This document shows, one piece after another, positions 25,290 to 36,255 of a DNA stretch of 64,000 bases. The first letter of the stretch is position 1; the number at the start of each line of letters is the position of its first letter. Below the pieces are notes generated by a model. It was not told the origin of the DNA. It worked only from the letters and a program-made list of their open reading frames with translations, and ran no database searches. The DNA is from Pelobacter sp. (GTDB taxonomy: Bacteria; Desulfobacterota; Desulfuromonadia; Geobacterales; Pseudopelobacteraceae). The DNA lies in the NCBI GenBank assembly GCA_030824515.1, contig JAVBXN010000021.1, positions 248,001 through 312,000 of the forward strand. The letters run 5' to 3'. The translations under genes and the position numbers were made by a program.

Positions 25290-28200
25290 GTGAAACAAAT
25301 GGGCACCGAACGGAACAGCTTGCACTGGTGGCAATCCCCCTGGATAGTCGCGGGGATTACACTGTTGCTCGGCATCATGATCAGTGCCAAAGTCTCCCTG
25401 ATTGACGCTGAACAGCGCCAGTTCGCCGACCGCAGTCGTGCCGTCAGCGAACTGGCCACAGTGCGCGCCCGCCTGGAAGCGGTTGTCAATTCTGTCTTCA
25501 GCGCCACCTCCGGACTGGTCAACGTGATCAATCATCAGGGGGGCATCTCCCCTGATCTGTTCAGCTCCCTGGCGGCCCAGGCCATCAAGGCCCACCCGCA
25601 CATCCGCAATATCGCAATCGCTCCCGACAACACCATCACCATGGTCTACCCGCTGGCCGGAAACGAACAGGCCCTGGGCCTGCGTTACGAGACACTTCCG
25701 GAGCAGTACAAAACGGTTCAGCAAGCGATGCTTACCAAAAATCCGGTACTTGGAGGACCATTCCGACTGGTGCAGGGTGGAGAAGGCTTTATCCTGCGCG
25801 CACCGGTCTACTCCCAGCGCGGCACATCCGCAAACAACGTAGCGCGTTACTGGGGGGTTGTCTCAATCGTTGCCGGTATCGATGCGATACTCGATGCGGG
25901 CGGCGTCCGTTCGGCAAGCGATCTGGAGCTTGTGTTACGGCGTAACGATGAGTACGGCCGGCCGGGAGCTCTGATTTGGGGCAATGAAGAGCTGTTCAGC
26001 CGGCAGCCGGTCAGCATGCTGATCACAATCCCCGGCGGCGAATGGCGACTGGCCGCTGTCCGCAAAGGAGGCTGGCCACCGGTTACGGCATGGGAGTCTC
26101 CGATCTTCTACGCCGGGCTGCTCAATAGCCTGCTTCTGGCTGCATTTGCCTGGGTGCTTTCATCTCGGCACCACAGGATGAAAAGCGAGAACCTGCGCTT
26201 GCAGATGGAGATACGGGAACGTACCCGGGCCGAAGAGCAGCAGAGACTTTCACAACAGAAGTATTTGAACCTTTTTCACCTGGTACCGGACATGATCGGC
26301 ATTACCCGACTGTCGGACGGCAAGCTGATCGAGGTCAACGCCGGCTTCGAAGACTGGACCGGCTGGAAATCCGCTGAAGTGATCGGCCGCTCCACCCTTG
26401 AACTTGGTTTGTGGGATGGGGAAACCCGCGCCAGAGCCGTTGCAATCGTCAGGGAAAACGGACGGCTGGAAAATTTCGAATTTGTGCTGGTCACCAGATC
26501 GGGTGAAAAGCGCAATGCTGTGATGTACCTGACACCGATCGAGGTTGATGGCGAAGAATGCCTCTACTTCATGGCCCATGACATCAGCGAGCTGAAGCAG
26601 GCCCAGATCAATATCGAGAACGAACGCAGCCGGTTGCGGATCCTGATCCAGACCATCCCGGCCCTGGTATGGATGAAAGACGCCGACGGCATCTACCTGG
26701 TATGCAACTCCCGCTTCGAACGCTTCTTCGGCGCGGGTGAATCGGAAATCATCGGTAAAACCGACTACGACTTCGTGGATAGCGAACTGGCCGATTTTTT
26801 CCGGGCAAACGACCGCAAAGCGATTGCCGCCGGGAGTTCCTCAATCAACGAAGAGTGGGTCACCTATGCCGATGACGGTCATCGTGAACTGCTTGAGACT
26901 ATAAAAACTCCGGTTCAGGATGCCGGGGGGGAGCTGATCGGAGTTCTGGGAATCGCCCGCGACATCACCGAACAGCGCAAGGCCGAGGACGAGCTGAAAA
27001 ACGAGCGGCTCCGCTTCAAGAACCTGGTCGATTCGGTGGACGGCATCGTCTGGGAGGCTGAAGCAGCAACCGTTACCTTCACCTATGTCAGCCGCCAGGC
27101 CGAACGGCTTCTGGGTTATCCGCTGGAGGAGTGGTGTCGGCCCGGCTTCTGGAGAAACCACCTGCACCCGGACGACAGGGATTGGGCTTTTGGTTACTGT
27201 ACCGACCATGCCGCCAGACAGGAAGACCATGACTTCGAGTACCGCTTCATCGCGCAGGATGGCCGCACGGTCTGGCTGCACGACATCGTGACCGTTGTCG
27301 GCGAGGAGGGGCAACCCCGCTGGCTACGCGGTATCATGGTCGATACCACCGGCAAAAAACTGGAAGAAACGGAAAAACAGAAGCTGGAGGCCCAACTGCG
27401 CCAGGCCCAGAAGATGGAGGCCATCGGCCGCCTGGCCGGAGGAGTGGCCCACGACTTCAACAACAAGCTGGCTGTAATTTTGGGATATGTTGAAATGGCC
27501 CAGAGGGCCGGGATCGCCTCGGAACGCTACCGGACCTACCTCGGGCAGGTGATGAAGGCCGCCGGACAGGCGCGGGATATCACCCGGCAGCTTCTGGCCT
27601 TCTCCCGTCAAGAGATGATCACACCCCGTGTGCTGGATCTTAACGATGTCGTAAGGGATTCCCAGCAGGGGTTATGCCGCTTCATCGGCGAGGATATACG
27701 CTTCGAAATCAGTTTGGCTGAGAAACTCTGGCCGATCAACATGGATCCCGGCCAGGTCGATCAGGTGATCATGAACCTGGTGGTCAATGCCCGCGACGCA
27801 ATGGCCGATGGCGGACTGTTGACGATCGAAACCGCCAACGTCACCGTTGACAAGGCCAACACACAGGCGAATCCGGACGTCACTGACGGAGAATACGTAC
27901 AACTGACGGTAAGCGACACCGGCTGCGGCATGGATCACGAGACACAGCAGCACATCTTCGAGCCGTTCTACACAACCAAGGAAGCCGGCAAAGGCACCGG
28001 ACTGGGTCTGGCAACGATCTACGGCATTGTGATCCAGAACAGGGGCTTTGTCAGCGTACACAGCCAGCCGGGAATCGGCACAACCTTCAGAATCTGCTTT
28101 CCGCGCTGCGACGAGCCGCAATTGCAGAATGAAACGCCCGAGCCGTCCATTCACCTGGATCGGCCGGCCACGGTCCTGCTGGTTGAAGACGATATTTCGG

Positions 28201-28538
28201 TGCGGGACATGACCGCCGAGATACTGAATGAAATCGGATACAATACCCTGATTGCGGCCACTCCCGGGGAAGCGCTCGATATCTGCTCTAATGCCCGGAA
28301 CAAGCCGGACCTGATGCTTACCGATGTGATCATGCCGGAAATGAACGGCAGGGAGCTGGCTCAGAGGATCGAAGCGATGATTCCCGGAATCAGGGTGCTG
28401 TTCATGTCCGGATATACCGCCGATATTATCGATCAGAAGGGGGTATTGGGCGAAGGAATGAACTTCATCCACAAACCTTTCGGGTGGTCGGACCTGCACA
28501 GCCGGATCCAGCAGATACTGAGTGAGCAGCAGAAATGA
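25290..28538 (+). CDS. CHASE-PAS-PAS-PAS hybrid histidine kinase with C-terminal receiver
   Basis: 1082 residues. The start is GTG at 25290, with GGAG five bases upstream. TM1 ~17-36 (PWIVAGITLLLGIMISAKVSL), periplasmic CHASE domain ~75-230 (HIRNIAIAPDNTITMVYPLAG), TM2 ~272-290 (FYAGLLNSLLLAAFAWVLS), three PAS/PAC units ~320-700 (GWKSAEVIGRSTLELGLW, DGIYLVCNSRFERFFGAGE, RFKNLVDSVDGIVWEAEAA). HisKA has His in GGVAHDFNNKLAVILGYVE (~730), the HATPase has DTGCGMDHETQQHIFEPFYTT, and the receiver (~965-1082) has phosphoacceptor Asp in LMLTDVIMPEMNG. No HTH, so the phosphate partner is elsewhere. Signal unknown. A lone gene between radC and the convergent hemG. Confidence 0.92.
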   Translation: MKQMGTERNSLHWWQSPWIVAGITLLLGIMISAKVSLIDAEQRQFADRSRAVSELATVRARLEAVVNSVFSATSGLVNVINHQGGISPDLFSSLAAQAIKAHPHIRNIAIAPDNTITMVYPLAGNEQALGLRYETLPEQYKTVQQAMLTKNPVLGGPFRLVQGGEGFILRAPVYSQRGTSANNVARYWGVVSIVAGIDAILDAGGVRSASDLELVLRRNDEYGRPGALIWGNEELFSRQPVSMLITIPGGEWRLAAVRKGGWPPVTAWESPIFYAGLLNSLLLAAFAWVLSSRHHRMKSENLRLQMEIRERTRAEEQQRLSQQKYLNLFHLVPDMIGITRLSDGKLIEVNAGFEDWTGWKSAEVIGRSTLELGLWDGETRARAVAIVRENGRLENFEFVLVTRSGEKRNAVMYLTPIEVDGEECLYFMAHDISELKQAQINIENERSRLRILIQTIPALVWMKDADGIYLVCNSRFERFFGAGESEIIGKTDYDFVDSELADFFRANDRKAIAAGSSSINEEWVTYADDGHRELLETIKTPVQDAGGELIGVLGIARDITEQRKAEDELKNERLRFKNLVDSVDGIVWEAEAATVTFTYVSRQAERLLGYPLEEWCRPGFWRNHLHPDDRDWAFGYCTDHAARQEDHDFEYRFIAQDGRTVWLHDIVTVVGEEGQPRWLRGIMVDTTGKKLEETEKQKLEAQLRQAQKMEAIGRLAGGVAHDFNNKLAVILGYVEMAQRAGIASERYRTYLGQVMKAAGQARDITRQLLAFSRQEMITPRVLDLNDVVRDSQQGLCRFIGEDIRFEISLAEKLWPINMDPGQVDQVIMNLVVNARDAMADGGLLTIETANVTVDKANTQANPDVTDGEYVQLTVSDTGCGMDHETQQHIFEPFYTTKEAGKGTGLGLATIYGIVIQNRGFVSVHSQPGIGTTFRICFPRCDEPQLQNETPEPSIHLDRPATVLLVEDDISVRDMTAEILNEIGYNTLIAATPGEALDICSNARNKPDLMLTDVIMPEMNGRELAQRIEAMIPGIRVLFMSGYTADIIDQKGVLGEGMNFIHKPFGWSDLHSRIQQILSEQQK

Positions 28539-28602
28539 TGATCACCATCAAGTCCTGATAGATACGGTCACTCTTCCAATTTGAAATAAGGCTGATAAAA
28601 AC

Positions 28603-28631
28603 AGGAAAGGCTCCCGCTGGGGAGCCTTTCC
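28603..28631 (-). terminator. Rho-independent terminator of hemG
   Basis: Perfect 11-bp stem GGAAAGGCTCC / GGAGCCTTTCC with a 7-nt loop. On the minus strand it is followed by TGTTTTTAT, giving the U tract for the leftward hemG; the stem may also stop the convergent kinase transcript. Confidence 0.8.
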
Positions 28632-28648
28632 GTTGTCCGGGGCCAAAA

Positions 28649-30058
28649 TCAGCCGGCCAGCGCCAGGGCCTCATCAGCGGCCCGCTGGGCCGCAGCCACG
28701 CAGTCGTTCAGACCGATGCCGCGATAGGAATTACCGGTCAGGATCAGGCCGGGGTGGGCTTTCAGCCGTTCCTCCAGCGCCTCCAGGCGCTGGCCGTGCC
28801 CGACCGTGTACTGGGGAATCGCCTGCGGATGCCTGAAGATCCTGACGAAGGAAGGCTCGGCATCTATATTCATGGTCGCTTTCAGGTCCTTTTTGACCCG
28901 CGCGGTAACCTCGTCGTCGCTCAACTTGACGTATTCGGGAAAACAGGCCCCCCCCATCATGCTGCGCAAAAGCACCTTGCCGTCGGGAGCGCGGTTCTCG
29001 AACATGCTGGAATCCCAGAGCGTCCCCAGCGTGCTGCGCCCCTCCTTCTTGGGGATCAGATAACCGAAGCCATCCAGCGGATGGGTGATACGGTCGCGCT
29101 CGTAGCCGAAACAGATCACGGTCATGCTGGCGTAGGGAATCTGGCGCAGGACACCGGAAACAGCGCCATCCAGCCCGGCCAGCATCTCGGCGGCGGCAAA
29201 GGCCGGCGAGGCGACGATGACCAGATCGGCCTCCTGCTCCGAGCCATCGGAACATTTCACCCGATAGCGGGCGCTCTGACCCTTTTCGATCGCGGTGACC
29301 GCAATCCCCGGCTTGACAATACCACCCAGTGAATCGGTGAGAGCATCCGCAAGGTACTGGATGCCTTCGCGGAACGAGGTCAGCACCCCGCCCGGCCCGG
29401 CGGCGCTGGAAACCACCTTTCCTTCGGCGATATCCTTCTTCTTCTTTTTGGCCAGCAGGATCATGGCTCGGATCAGGCCGCCGTATTCCCGCTCCAGCTC
29501 GGCGATGCGGGGAAAACAGGAAACCAGCGACATGGTTTCCGGGTCACCGGCAAAGATGCCCGATACCATCGGAGCGATCAGCTTGTCCAGCGCCTCCTGC
29601 CCCAGCCGGCGGCGGCCGAAATCGGCCAGAGTTTCGTCGGTTCCCCTGGGAGCCGCGGCGATAAAGGGGGTCGGTTCCAGCGCCAGGCGCAACTTGCCCG
29701 GCCATGAAATCAGCTTGCTCTTTAAAAAAGAGGGCCCCCCCTCCGGCAGGCGGTGTAGCTCTCCGCCCGAAAAGATGAAGCGCTTGCGGGCGTTGTCGTT
29801 GCTGCGGTGCAGATTCTGTTCAACTCCGATCGCCCGGCACAACTCCAGCGTCTGCGGCTTGCTGTCCAGAAAACCGTTCGGCCCCCATTCGCAGGTATAG
29901 CCGTCGCTCTTGATGCTCCAGATCTTGCCCCCCAGCCGCTGTTCCTTTTCCAGCAGGGTGATTTCCAGCTCTTTTCCGGCGGCCAGGGCCTTGGAGCGCA
30001 GCAGCCAGGCCGTGGAGAGTCCCGAGATGCCGCCGCCGATGATGATCGCTTTTTTCAT
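28649..30058 (-). CDS. hemG: Protoporphyrinogen oxidase, HemY/HemG (FAD-dependent)
   Basis: Oxidises (copro)protoporphyrinogen IX in haem synthesis, needed for the many c-type cytochromes of such bacteria. 469 residues from the ATG at 30058 ([20 protein letters not shown]), with GAGGGATT upstream; the longer frame to 30133 lacks support. FAD-binding [11 protein letters not shown]-x-E motif at residues 8-~38 ([16 protein letters not shown]), the PPO motif [16 protein letters not shown], and C-terminal [24 protein letters not shown]. The symbol follows NCBI use for this oxygen-dependent-type (HemY) family. Confidence 0.93.
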   Translation of the reverse strand: MKKAIIIGGGISGLSTAWLLRSKALAAGKELEITLLEKEQRLGGKIWSIKSDGYTCEWGPNGFLDSKPQTLELCRAIGVEQNLHRSNDNARKRFIFSGGELHRLPEGGPSFLKSKLISWPGKLRLALEPTPFIAAAPRGTDETLADFGRRRLGQEALDKLIAPMVSGIFAGDPETMSLVSCFPRIAELEREYGGLIRAMILLAKKKKKDIAEGKVVSSAAGPGGVLTSFREGIQYLADALTDSLGGIVKPGIAVTAIEKGQSARYRVKCSDGSEQEADLVIVASPAFAAAEMLAGLDGAVSGVLRQIPYASMTVICFGYERDRITHPLDGFGYLIPKKEGRSTLGTLWDSSMFENRAPDGKVLLRSMMGGACFPEYVKLSDDEVTARVKKDLKATMNIDAEPSFVRIFRHPQAIPQYTVGHGQRLEALEERLKAHPGLILTGNSYRGIGLNDCVAAAQRAADEALALAG

Positions 30059-30204
30059 GGGTAATCCCTCGAATGCCATTAAATTTATCTGGTGAATACT
30101 ACGTCCGGCTCCGTCTGCTGTCAAGGTATACACCTCCGCCGGAGTTGACAGCCCGGCATTCAGAGCTTACATTGTGGTCAAATAGAATGGAAATGGTGAT
30201 ATAT

Positions 30205-31116
30205 ATGGCACAAACCGATTATTACAAGGCGCTGGGGATCGAAAAGGGAGCCTCGGCCGATGAAATCAAGAAGGCTTTCCGCAAGCTGGCGGTCAAGTAC
30301 CACCCCGACCGCAACCCGGATAACAAGGCCGCCGAAGACAAGTTCAAGGAGATCAACGAAGCCTACGCGGTACTTTCCGATCCCAAGAAGAAGGAGCAGT
30401 ACGACACCTTCGGCTCCAGCGGCTTCCACCAGCAGTACAGCCAGGAGGACATCTTCCGCGGGTTCGACTTCGGCAACGCCTACAAGGATATGGGAGGCGG
30501 TTTCGGGGGCGGCGGAGCCGAGGACATCTTCTCGCGACTGTTCGGCGGCTCGTTCAGCCGTGGCGGAGGGCGGGGCGGCTTCCGCGCCGGTCCACAGCGG
30601 GGCGGGGACCACGAGATGGAGATCAACGTCAGCTTCCGGGATGCCGCCCTGGGAGCCGAAAAACAGATCGCCTTCAGACGCGACGGCCAACGCGAGGAAC
30701 TGAAGGTAAAGATTCCGGCCGGCGTTGACAACGGCAGCAAGATCCGTATTACCGGCAAAGGCGCCCAGGGGGAGGGGGGCGGTCCGGCCGGCGACCTGTT
30801 CCTGATCCTGCGGGTGCTGCCCGATCCGGTCTTCACCCGCGACGGTGGCGACCTGCTGGTTGATCGGCCGATTTCTTTCAGCGCCGCCTGCCTGGGCATA
30901 TCGCTGGATGTGCCGACCCTGGACGGCGACAAGCGCATCAAGGTTCCGGCCGGCATCCAGCCCGGCACCAAGATCCGTCTGAAGGGGTGCGGCATCAAGC
31001 CGCTCGGCTCAAATTACAAGGGCGACCTGTATGTGAAAATCAGCGTGCATGTGCCGGAAAACCTGAATGGCGAACAGAAGAAGCTGGTGGAAGAGATGGC
31101 CGCGAAGGGATTATAA
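30205..31116 (+). CDS. cbpA: DnaJ C-terminal-domain co-chaperone, CbpA type
   Basis: 303 residues from the ATG at 30205 ([15 protein letters not shown]). J domain ~1-70 with the HPD motif in [15 protein letters not shown]; Gly/Phe-rich linker ([21 protein letters not shown]); two C-terminal substrate-binding domains ([16 protein letters not shown] onward). The cysteine-rich zinc finger of DnaJ is absent, so it is CbpA-like. It would stimulate DnaK ATPase. It is divergent from hemG, and a terminator follows the stop. Confidence 0.92.
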   Translation: MAQTDYYKALGIEKGASADEIKKAFRKLAVKYHPDRNPDNKAAEDKFKEINEAYAVLSDPKKKEQYDTFGSSGFHQQYSQEDIFRGFDFGNAYKDMGGGFGGGGAEDIFSRLFGGSFSRGGGRGGFRAGPQRGGDHEMEINVSFRDAALGAEKQIAFRRDGQREELKVKIPAGVDNGSKIRITGKGAQGEGGGPAGDLFLILRVLPDPVFTRDGGDLLVDRPISFSAACLGISLDVPTLDGDKRIKVPAGIQPGTKIRLKGCGIKPLGSNYKGDLYVKISVHVPENLNGEQKKLVEEMAAKGL

Positions 31117-31136
31117 ATAATTCGGCATTGATGGAT

Positions 31137-31177
31137 AAAAAACCTCCGGGAAGGAAAAACCCCGGAGGTTTTTTTGT
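31137..31177. terminator. Bidirectional Rho-independent terminator between cbpA and ispF
   Basis: AAAAAACCTCCGGG and CCCGGAGGTTTTTTT pair across a short A-rich loop. Runs of T follow the stem in both directions, fitting its place between two convergent genes. Confidence 0.85.
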
Positions 31178-31179
31178 CT

Positions 31180-31656
31180 TTATTTCGCGGCGGTCATCAG
31201 CACCACCGCATGGGCCGCAATGCCCTCGCCGCTGCCGGTGAAGCCCAGCCCCTCTTCGGTGGTGGCCTTGACGTTGACCTGTCCAACTTCGGCATCCAGC
31301 ACACGGGCGATGTTCTCGCGCATGGTAGCGATGTGGGGCGCCATTTTCGGTTTCTGGGCGATGATGGTCGCATCCAGGTTGCCGAGACAATAGCCGAGTT
31401 TGGCGGCCAGCTTGCCCACGTGCTCCAGCAGCTTCAGGCTGTCGGCCCCCTTGAAGGCCGGGTCGGTATCGGGGAAGTGCCTGCCGATGTCCCCCTCGCC
31501 GATCGCCCCCAGAATGGCGTCGGCTATGGCATGCAGCAGCACATCGGCATCGGAATGCCCCAAAAGCCCCTTCTCCCAGGGGATATCCACCCCGCCCATG
31601 ATCAGTTTCCTGCCCTCCACCAGCCGGTGGACGTCGTAGCCGTGTCCTATGCGCAT
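31180..31656 (-). CDS. ispF: 2-C-methyl-D-erythritol 2,4-cyclodiphosphate synthase
   Basis: Fifth step of the non-mevalonate isoprenoid pathway; homotrimer with a zinc site. 158 residues, standard. [22 protein letters not shown] contains the Asp/His zinc ligands; [33 protein letters not shown] is the family signature; the C-terminal [24 protein letters not shown] is typical. The type I restriction gene hsdR begins upstream, with no other isoprenoid genes nearby. Confidence 0.97.
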   Translation of the reverse strand: MRIGHGYDVHRLVEGRKLIMGGVDIPWEKGLLGHSDADVLLHAIADAILGAIGEGDIGRHFPDTDPAFKGADSLKLLEHVGKLAAKLGYCLGNLDATIIAQKPKMAPHIATMRENIARVLDAEVGQVNVKATTEEGLGFTGSGEGIAAHAVVLMTAAK

Positions 31657-31679
31657 ATTATTTCCCTTCTTATGATTGA

Positions 31680-34600
31680 TTAGTTAACTGTTGTATAAAC
31701 GCTACGCCCTTGGCCAACATAAGCATCATAGACATGCTGATAGACCCGGTCGCATTTCATATCAAAGATCTCTTTTGTATAGGGGGTCGGCAGAAAATCG
31801 TCCAATGCCATCTCGATCATCTGGCGTACCGCAGCGCGGGTCTGCTCCCGTTTGCGCCAATCGATCACCAGCTTTTCCTGTTTCAGACGTTCAAGAAGAT
31901 TTTGTGCCCCCTTCTTGACCTGATCGCGCTCGTTATTGGACAGCTCCATATCCGGCTTGGTCAACAGGTCGAACAACGCCAGTTCTTCTTCGGTCAAATT
32001 TTCAACCATGTGGCGGCGTTCTTCTGCATTCAGCTCATCGGCAAACCTGACCAGCTCGTCAAACATGGCCTCCATGTTATGCGCACCGCTGTTGTAGGCT
32101 GCAATCAATTGCTGAAAGCGTTCCAGATAATCCAATCGGGTCCGGTTGAAGGTCGCCAGAGCGCGCACCTTGCGCTCCAATGCTGATCGCAGCCGCTCAA
32201 TCTCGGTCCGCTTGAGCCCGGACTCAAACCGTTTACGCAAGACATCGAAATCAATTTTGGAGAGGTCGTACTGTCGTTCCCAGCCCGATTTATGGGCCTC
32301 ATGGATGACATACGCCTCGGCAGCCACCGCCCGGTCGAGCAGCGCTTCAACGCCGGCCATTACTTCGGAGATGTCAACCTCCGGGTCGAGTGAACGGATC
32401 TTTTCGGCAAGCACCGCAATCAGTCTGCGACGGGGAGCATATTCGGTGGCCGAGGGATCGGGCAGAATTGCCTTGAACAATCGCTCCACCATGCTTGACA
32501 GCGCAAGATACGTCCGCTTGGATTCATCGTTGACGAGAATCGCCTCTACCGCGTCATCGAGCCGTTTTACCAGCTCAAATCCCGCGACCTCTTGAGTAGC
32601 AGTCAACGGCACTCCCTGTCGGGTGCAAAATTCTTCAGTCTCGGCAATCTTTTTCCGCAGACTCTCTACCAGAAAGGCCTTGGCCTGTACCGGGCACTCG
32701 CCCTCGGCCACCCCTCCGCCGGAACCGGAGCCATACACCGCCAACGCCCGCTGGAGGTTGCGGAACACACCGACGTAATCGACGATCAGGCCATTGACCT
32801 TGTCGCCGAAGACCCGGTTGGCGCGGGCAATGGTCTGCATCAAGGTATGGTTCTTCATCGGCTTGTCGAGATAGATGGTGTTGCAGCTCGGCACATCAAA
32901 ACCGGTGATCCACATGGCGCAGACAAACACCAGGCAGAAGGGATCATCCGGGGCTTTGAACTTTTTCTCCAGATCCTCCCGGATCATACGCTGGCGATGG
33001 GGTTTAAAATCGATTCCCTTGTCGCTGAAAAATTCCAGTTCATTCTGGGACTGGGACACCACCACCGCCATGTCGGCCTGCTCCATCCAGTCCAGACGGG
33101 CCTTGATCTGCTGGCTCAGCTCACCCTCCGCCGTCACCAGTTCATCCTGCAGGTGTAGGATCTCCCGCTGCCAGTAGGCACGCACCTTCTCGTACATCCG
33201 CACAGCAGTCAGCTTGTCGATGGCAATGAACATCCCCTTGCCCATCTCGCCCCGGCCGAGGAAATGGCTGACCACATCCTGCGCCACCCGCTCCAACCGC
33301 TCGTCGCGGGTAACCAGGTGATACTCCCGGGCAAACTCCCGCTCCAGCCGCCGTTCCTGAGCCTCGTCCAACTCGGCTTCTTCCAGCAGCGCCTCCATCT
33401 CCTCATTCAGGTTTTCGTTGGTCAGCTGCAATTCCGGAATGCGGTTCTCGTAGAAGAGCGGTACCGTGGCGCCGTCGTCCACCGATTGGCGGAAGTTGTA
33501 GATGCTGACGTAATCGCCAAATACCTTGCGGGTCAGCTCCTCGCCGGACATGAGCGGGGTTCCGGTAAAACCGATAAAAGCGGCGTTGGGAAGGGCGTTG
33601 CGCATGTTGAGAGCGAAGGTGTCATACTGGCTGCGATGGGCCTCATCAGTAATGACAATGATGTCCGAACGTTCCGAAAGGAGCGGGTAGGCCTCACCCT
33701 TGTCTGTGCGGAACTTCTGGATCAGGGTGAAGACGTAGCGGTGATCTTCCTGAAGCAACTCGCGCAAATGCTCGCCGCTCTGAGCGTGGATGCGCTTTTC
33801 TTCCTCGGTAACCACCCCGCATCCGGCAAAGTTCTTGTATATCTGGCCGTCCAGTTCCTGCCGGTCGGTGACGATAAGGAAGGTCCAGTTACCCGGCATG
33901 GTGCGCATTACCTTCTGAGCGAAGAACACCATGGAGTAGCTTTTGCCGCTCCCCTGGGTATGCCAGAAAACCCCGAGCCGCCCCTGATTCTCTCGGATAT
34001 TGCCGACCGCTTGAACGGCGCTGTTGACACCCAGATACTGGTGATTTTTACCCAACAGCTTTTGCGTTCCCCCCTGGGTGTCTGCAAAGAGGATGAAGTT
34101 TTCCACCAGATCCAGCAGGCGAGCCTTGTCACACGTCCCCCGGATCATGGTCTCCAGGCTGACGACTCCCTCCTCGCCTTCGCCATTGATTTTTTTCCAG
34201 TCGGCAAAATGCTCCCAGTTGGCGGTCAGGCTGCCGATGCGGCTCTGACTGCCGTTACTGAGGATGATGAGGGCGTTGTACCAGAAGAGCTGCGGAATGG
34301 TTGACTTGTAGTCGCGCAGGTTGTCGCGGAAGGCGTTTTCTAATTTACGGTGACTGGCCTTCAGCTCGACGAACACAAGCGGCAGACCGTTGACGAACCC
34401 CACCAGGTCGCAGCGGCGCTTGTACATCTCGCCGGTCACCCACAACTGAGAAGTGAGGAGGAAGTTGTTATTCCCGGCATGCTGCCAATCGATGACCTTC
34501 ACCGTCTCGGTGATAAGTTCACCCTTGGTGTTTTCAAAGGTAACCTTGACGCCGTTTTTCAGCAGGGTATGAACCTCACGATTGGCCTGCACCGGCGTCA

Positions 34601-34850
34601 TCAGGCCACGGTCACGGCTCAGCTCATCGATAGCCAGGGCAAGCGCCTCGGCGGGCAGGGCAGGATTCAGCCGCTCAAGCGCCGGGCGCAGCCGGGCCGT
34701 CAGCACTACCTCGCCGCTGGTCTGGCGACCAAGTTGCCCCGAATCGCCAAAGGTCTCACGGTAACAGTTCACCGTCTCCCATTCGAGCGTCTCGAAAAGG
34801 GCAATGGTCGGCTGTTCGATGAGTATGTCTTCGGAGTAGGTGTTGGTCAT
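31680..34850 (-). CDS. hsdR: Type I restriction endonuclease R subunit
   Basis: Restriction and DNA-translocating subunit. 1056 residues, full length. The N-terminal nuclease domain (PD-(D/E)xK type) has Asp in [11 protein letters not shown] and E-x-K in VFVELKASH. The SF2 helicase motor has Walker A in [22 protein letters not shown] box in [13 protein letters not shown], motif [12 protein letters not shown] and motif [13 protein letters not shown]. The C-terminal helical part contacts HsdM/HsdS. It starts [13 protein letters not shown] and has no N-terminal DUF4145 part, so it differs from the R-subunit relics at 53 and 55.5 kb. It is separated from hsdS-hsdM by three small genes and a 313-bp repeat-bearing gap. 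Confidence 0.95.
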   Translation of the reverse strand: MTNTYSEDILIEQPTIALFETLEWETVNCYRETFGDSGQLGRQTSGEVVLTARLRPALERLNPALPAEALALAIDELSRDRGLMTPVQANREVHTLLKNGVKVTFENTKGELITETVKVIDWQHAGNNNFLLTSQLWVTGEMYKRRCDLVGFVNGLPLVFVELKASHRKLENAFRDNLRDYKSTIPQLFWYNALIILSNGSQSRIGSLTANWEHFADWKKINGEGEEGVVSLETMIRGTCDKARLLDLVENFILFADTQGGTQKLLGKNHQYLGVNSAVQAVGNIRENQGRLGVFWHTQGSGKSYSMVFFAQKVMRTMPGNWTFLIVTDRQELDGQIYKNFAGCGVVTEEEKRIHAQSGEHLRELLQEDHRYVFTLIQKFRTDKGEAYPLLSERSDIIVITDEAHRSQYDTFALNMRNALPNAAFIGFTGTPLMSGEELTRKVFGDYVSIYNFRQSVDDGATVPLFYENRIPELQLTNENLNEEMEALLEEAELDEAQERRLEREFAREYHLVTRDERLERVAQDVVSHFLGRGEMGKGMFIAIDKLTAVRMYEKVRAYWQREILHLQDELVTAEGELSQQIKARLDWMEQADMAVVVSQSQNELEFFSDKGIDFKPHRQRMIREDLEKKFKAPDDPFCLVFVCAMWITGFDVPSCNTIYLDKPMKNHTLMQTIARANRVFGDKVNGLIVDYVGVFRNLQRALAVYGSGSGGGVAEGECPVQAKAFLVESLRKKIAETEEFCTRQGVPLTATQEVAGFELVKRLDDAVEAILVNDESKRTYLALSSMVERLFKAILPDPSATEYAPRRRLIAVLAEKIRSLDPEVDISEVMAGVEALLDRAVAAEAYVIHEAHKSGWERQYDLSKIDFDVLRKRFESGLKRTEIERLRSALERKVRALATFNRTRLDYLERFQQLIAAYNSGAHNMEAMFDELVRFADELNAEERRHMVENLTEEELALFDLLTKPDMELSNNERDQVKKGAQNLLERLKQEKLVIDWRKREQTRAAVRQMIEMALDDFLPTPYTKEIFDMKCDRVYQHVYDAYVGQGRSVYTTVN

Positions 34851-34983
34851 TTATTACCTGTATGCTTCTATGATCCCTTAAGGATACTGTATTCTACGTT
34901 TCTGTTGATTCTGCTTCGTTTCGTCCATAGAGACCGGGTATGGCGTGCCTCTGTACAGCTAATGTACGGAGTCCGACTCATAT

Positions 34984-35040
34984 TGTTCGAAGCTTACGGT
35001 TGTAATGTTCGGAGCTTACAACGAATTGTTCGGAGCTTCG
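34984..35040. repeat. Three tandem 14-bp repeats, possible IS21-type terminal repeats
   Basis: TGTTCGAAGCTTAC (34984), TGTTCGGAGCTTAC (35006) and TGTTCGGAGCTTCG (35027) recur every 21-22 bp upstream of hsdR. Multiple subterminal repeats with this period are known at the ends of IS21-family elements. No transposase gene is present, so this would be a solo end or scar. The rest of the 34851-35163 gap holds the hairpin at 35100 and nothing else that I recognise. Confidence 0.45.
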
Positions 35041-35099
35041 AGCTATTTTGTTGACAGATAGCCAACGTTTGCTATACACAGGAAATAGATACCATAAAG

Positions 35100-35157
35100 G
35101 TCCCCCCCTGATGATAAGAGCCCATGGGGCTCTCCCGCAAGGGTAGTCAGGGGGGTC
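35100..35157. repeat. Long imperfect hairpin downstream of the DUF3800 gene
   Basis: CCCCCCTGA near the left end pairs with TCAGGGGGG near the right end; a nested AGAGCCCATGGGGCTCT hairpin fills the centre. It lies seven bases past the DUF3800 stop (leftward) and may act as its terminator or be a mobile-element hairpin. Confidence 0.55.
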
Positions 35158-35163
35158 AAATTT

Positions 35164-35826
35164 TTAGTAGTACTTCCTCGTTCCCGTCCTAAAAATCTCG
35201 AATTCACTCTTCACTCTCGACCTAATCAAATCATACGACCGCGTATCTCCTCGTTCCCACTTCCTGAAAATAGCCCAATTGCAGTAATCCGCCACTTGAA
35301 GGCCGAAGCTCGATTTCGAGGCATGATGCAGTACCCGGTATTTTATCTGGTCAGGAAGCATCTCGGTCAATGTTTCCTTTACGGCCTTTTCAACCGCCTT
35401 TGCTTTCTTTTTTACCGGAATGGTATCAGTGATGACGATCACTTCTTCCACATCCCGCAATAAATGGTCTTTCAACAGATATTTCAGCAAATATCCCAAC
35501 ATCTTCGGATAAAACTGCAACTCATCCCGCAATGCCGGACCAGCTTTGCTCTTTTCTACAATCAGGCTGTCAACACGGAGAGTCCCCATATGTCGTTGAA
35601 TGGCATTAAACACCCGATCGCGTACAGCTTGGCGGTCTTCTGTTGCGTGAAAATATTCAAAATCAAGACCGGTCTCAATAAGGTCATACTTGAGATGATC
35701 CAGAATTGGCGCTATCTGAAATGGACGAGCCTTGGTTACACTCGTCAGAGTAAAATACTTCGTACCGGTTGGGGAAAAATCGAAGTTCCCACCCTCATCA
35801 AGAAAAACGTACAGATAATGGCCCAC
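35164..35826 (-). CDS. DUF3800 domain-containing protein
   Basis: 220 residues from a GTG at 35826 (VGHYLYVFLDEGG), chosen for GGAG 7 bp upstream; the frame is open further to 36045 but that part overlaps the DUF3024 gene. DUF3800 marks: YLYVFLDEGGNFDF (the FxDESG-type start), VIVITDTIPVKKKAKAVEKAVKETL, and the closing KSSFGLQVADYCNWAIFRKWERGD (S-x-x-x-x-Q-x-A-D). The family has an RNase H-like fold and often sits near phage-defence genes; its biochemical role is unknown. Here it lies inside the type I restriction locus. Confidence 0.82.
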   Translation of the reverse strand: MGHYLYVFLDEGGNFDFSPTGTKYFTLTSVTKARPFQIAPILDHLKYDLIETGLDFEYFHATEDRQAVRDRVFNAIQRHMGTLRVDSLIVEKSKAGPALRDELQFYPKMLGYLLKYLLKDHLLRDVEEVIVITDTIPVKKKAKAVEKAVKETLTEMLPDQIKYRVLHHASKSSFGLQVADYCNWAIFRKWERGDTRSYDLIRSRVKSEFEIFRTGTRKYY

Positions 35827-35884
35827 TAACGTGCTCCATTGAATTGGATTCTGATTTGTCCGACACAGTTCCTTCCCAATATAT

Positions 35885-36229
35885 TCACCCCCAGAACGCC
35901 CCGTTTCCATTCTTTTCCACCTCATCAAGCAGCTTTTCGATACGGGCATGGAACGGTAATGGTGGATACTCGCGCCATTTATTGTTTCGGTCAGCCCAAG
36001 ACAATAGCCATGTTTCGGTTTTGGAGTCTTTCTTGAACCGCGCAATTTTCATGCGTGTCCACTCACCTTCGCCACGCCAGGGTGAACGGCACTCAAGTAA
36101 ATAAACCTCGTTGCCTTTAATCTCAAACTCCACCCGCAGCTCGTTGTGATACTGGGATGGAACCTTCTTGGCGCAATAATCGCCGAACAGTTTTTCGATT
36201 CGTTTCTTTTCAAGTTCAGTCAGGGCCAT
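35885..36229 (-). CDS. DUF3024 domain-containing protein
   Basis: 114 residues, MALTELEKKRIEKLFGDYCAKKVP. Recognised as DUF3024 by its short length and pattern (PSQYHNELRVEFEIKGNEVYLLECRSPWRGEGEWTRMKIARFK...TWLLSWADRNNKW). Function unknown; such genes often occur with defence or mobile regions. It is transcribed leftward between the DUF559 and DUF3800 genes. A palindromic repeat (36256-36348) lies directly upstream of the start region. Base composition looks lower in GC than the flanking housekeeping genes. Confidence 0.8.
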   Translation of the reverse strand: MALTELEKKRIEKLFGDYCAKKVPSQYHNELRVEFEIKGNEVYLLECRSPWRGEGEWTRMKIARFKKDSKTETWLLSWADRNNKWREYPPLPFHARIEKLLDEVEKNGNGAFWG

Positions 36230-36255
36230 GGTTTACTCCTTCTAACTGCAACGGC

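Noticed and set aside
34984-35040. Three 14-bp repeats considered as a short CRISPR
   Set aside because: Repeats are too short, spacers are 7-8 bp, and no cas genes are near.
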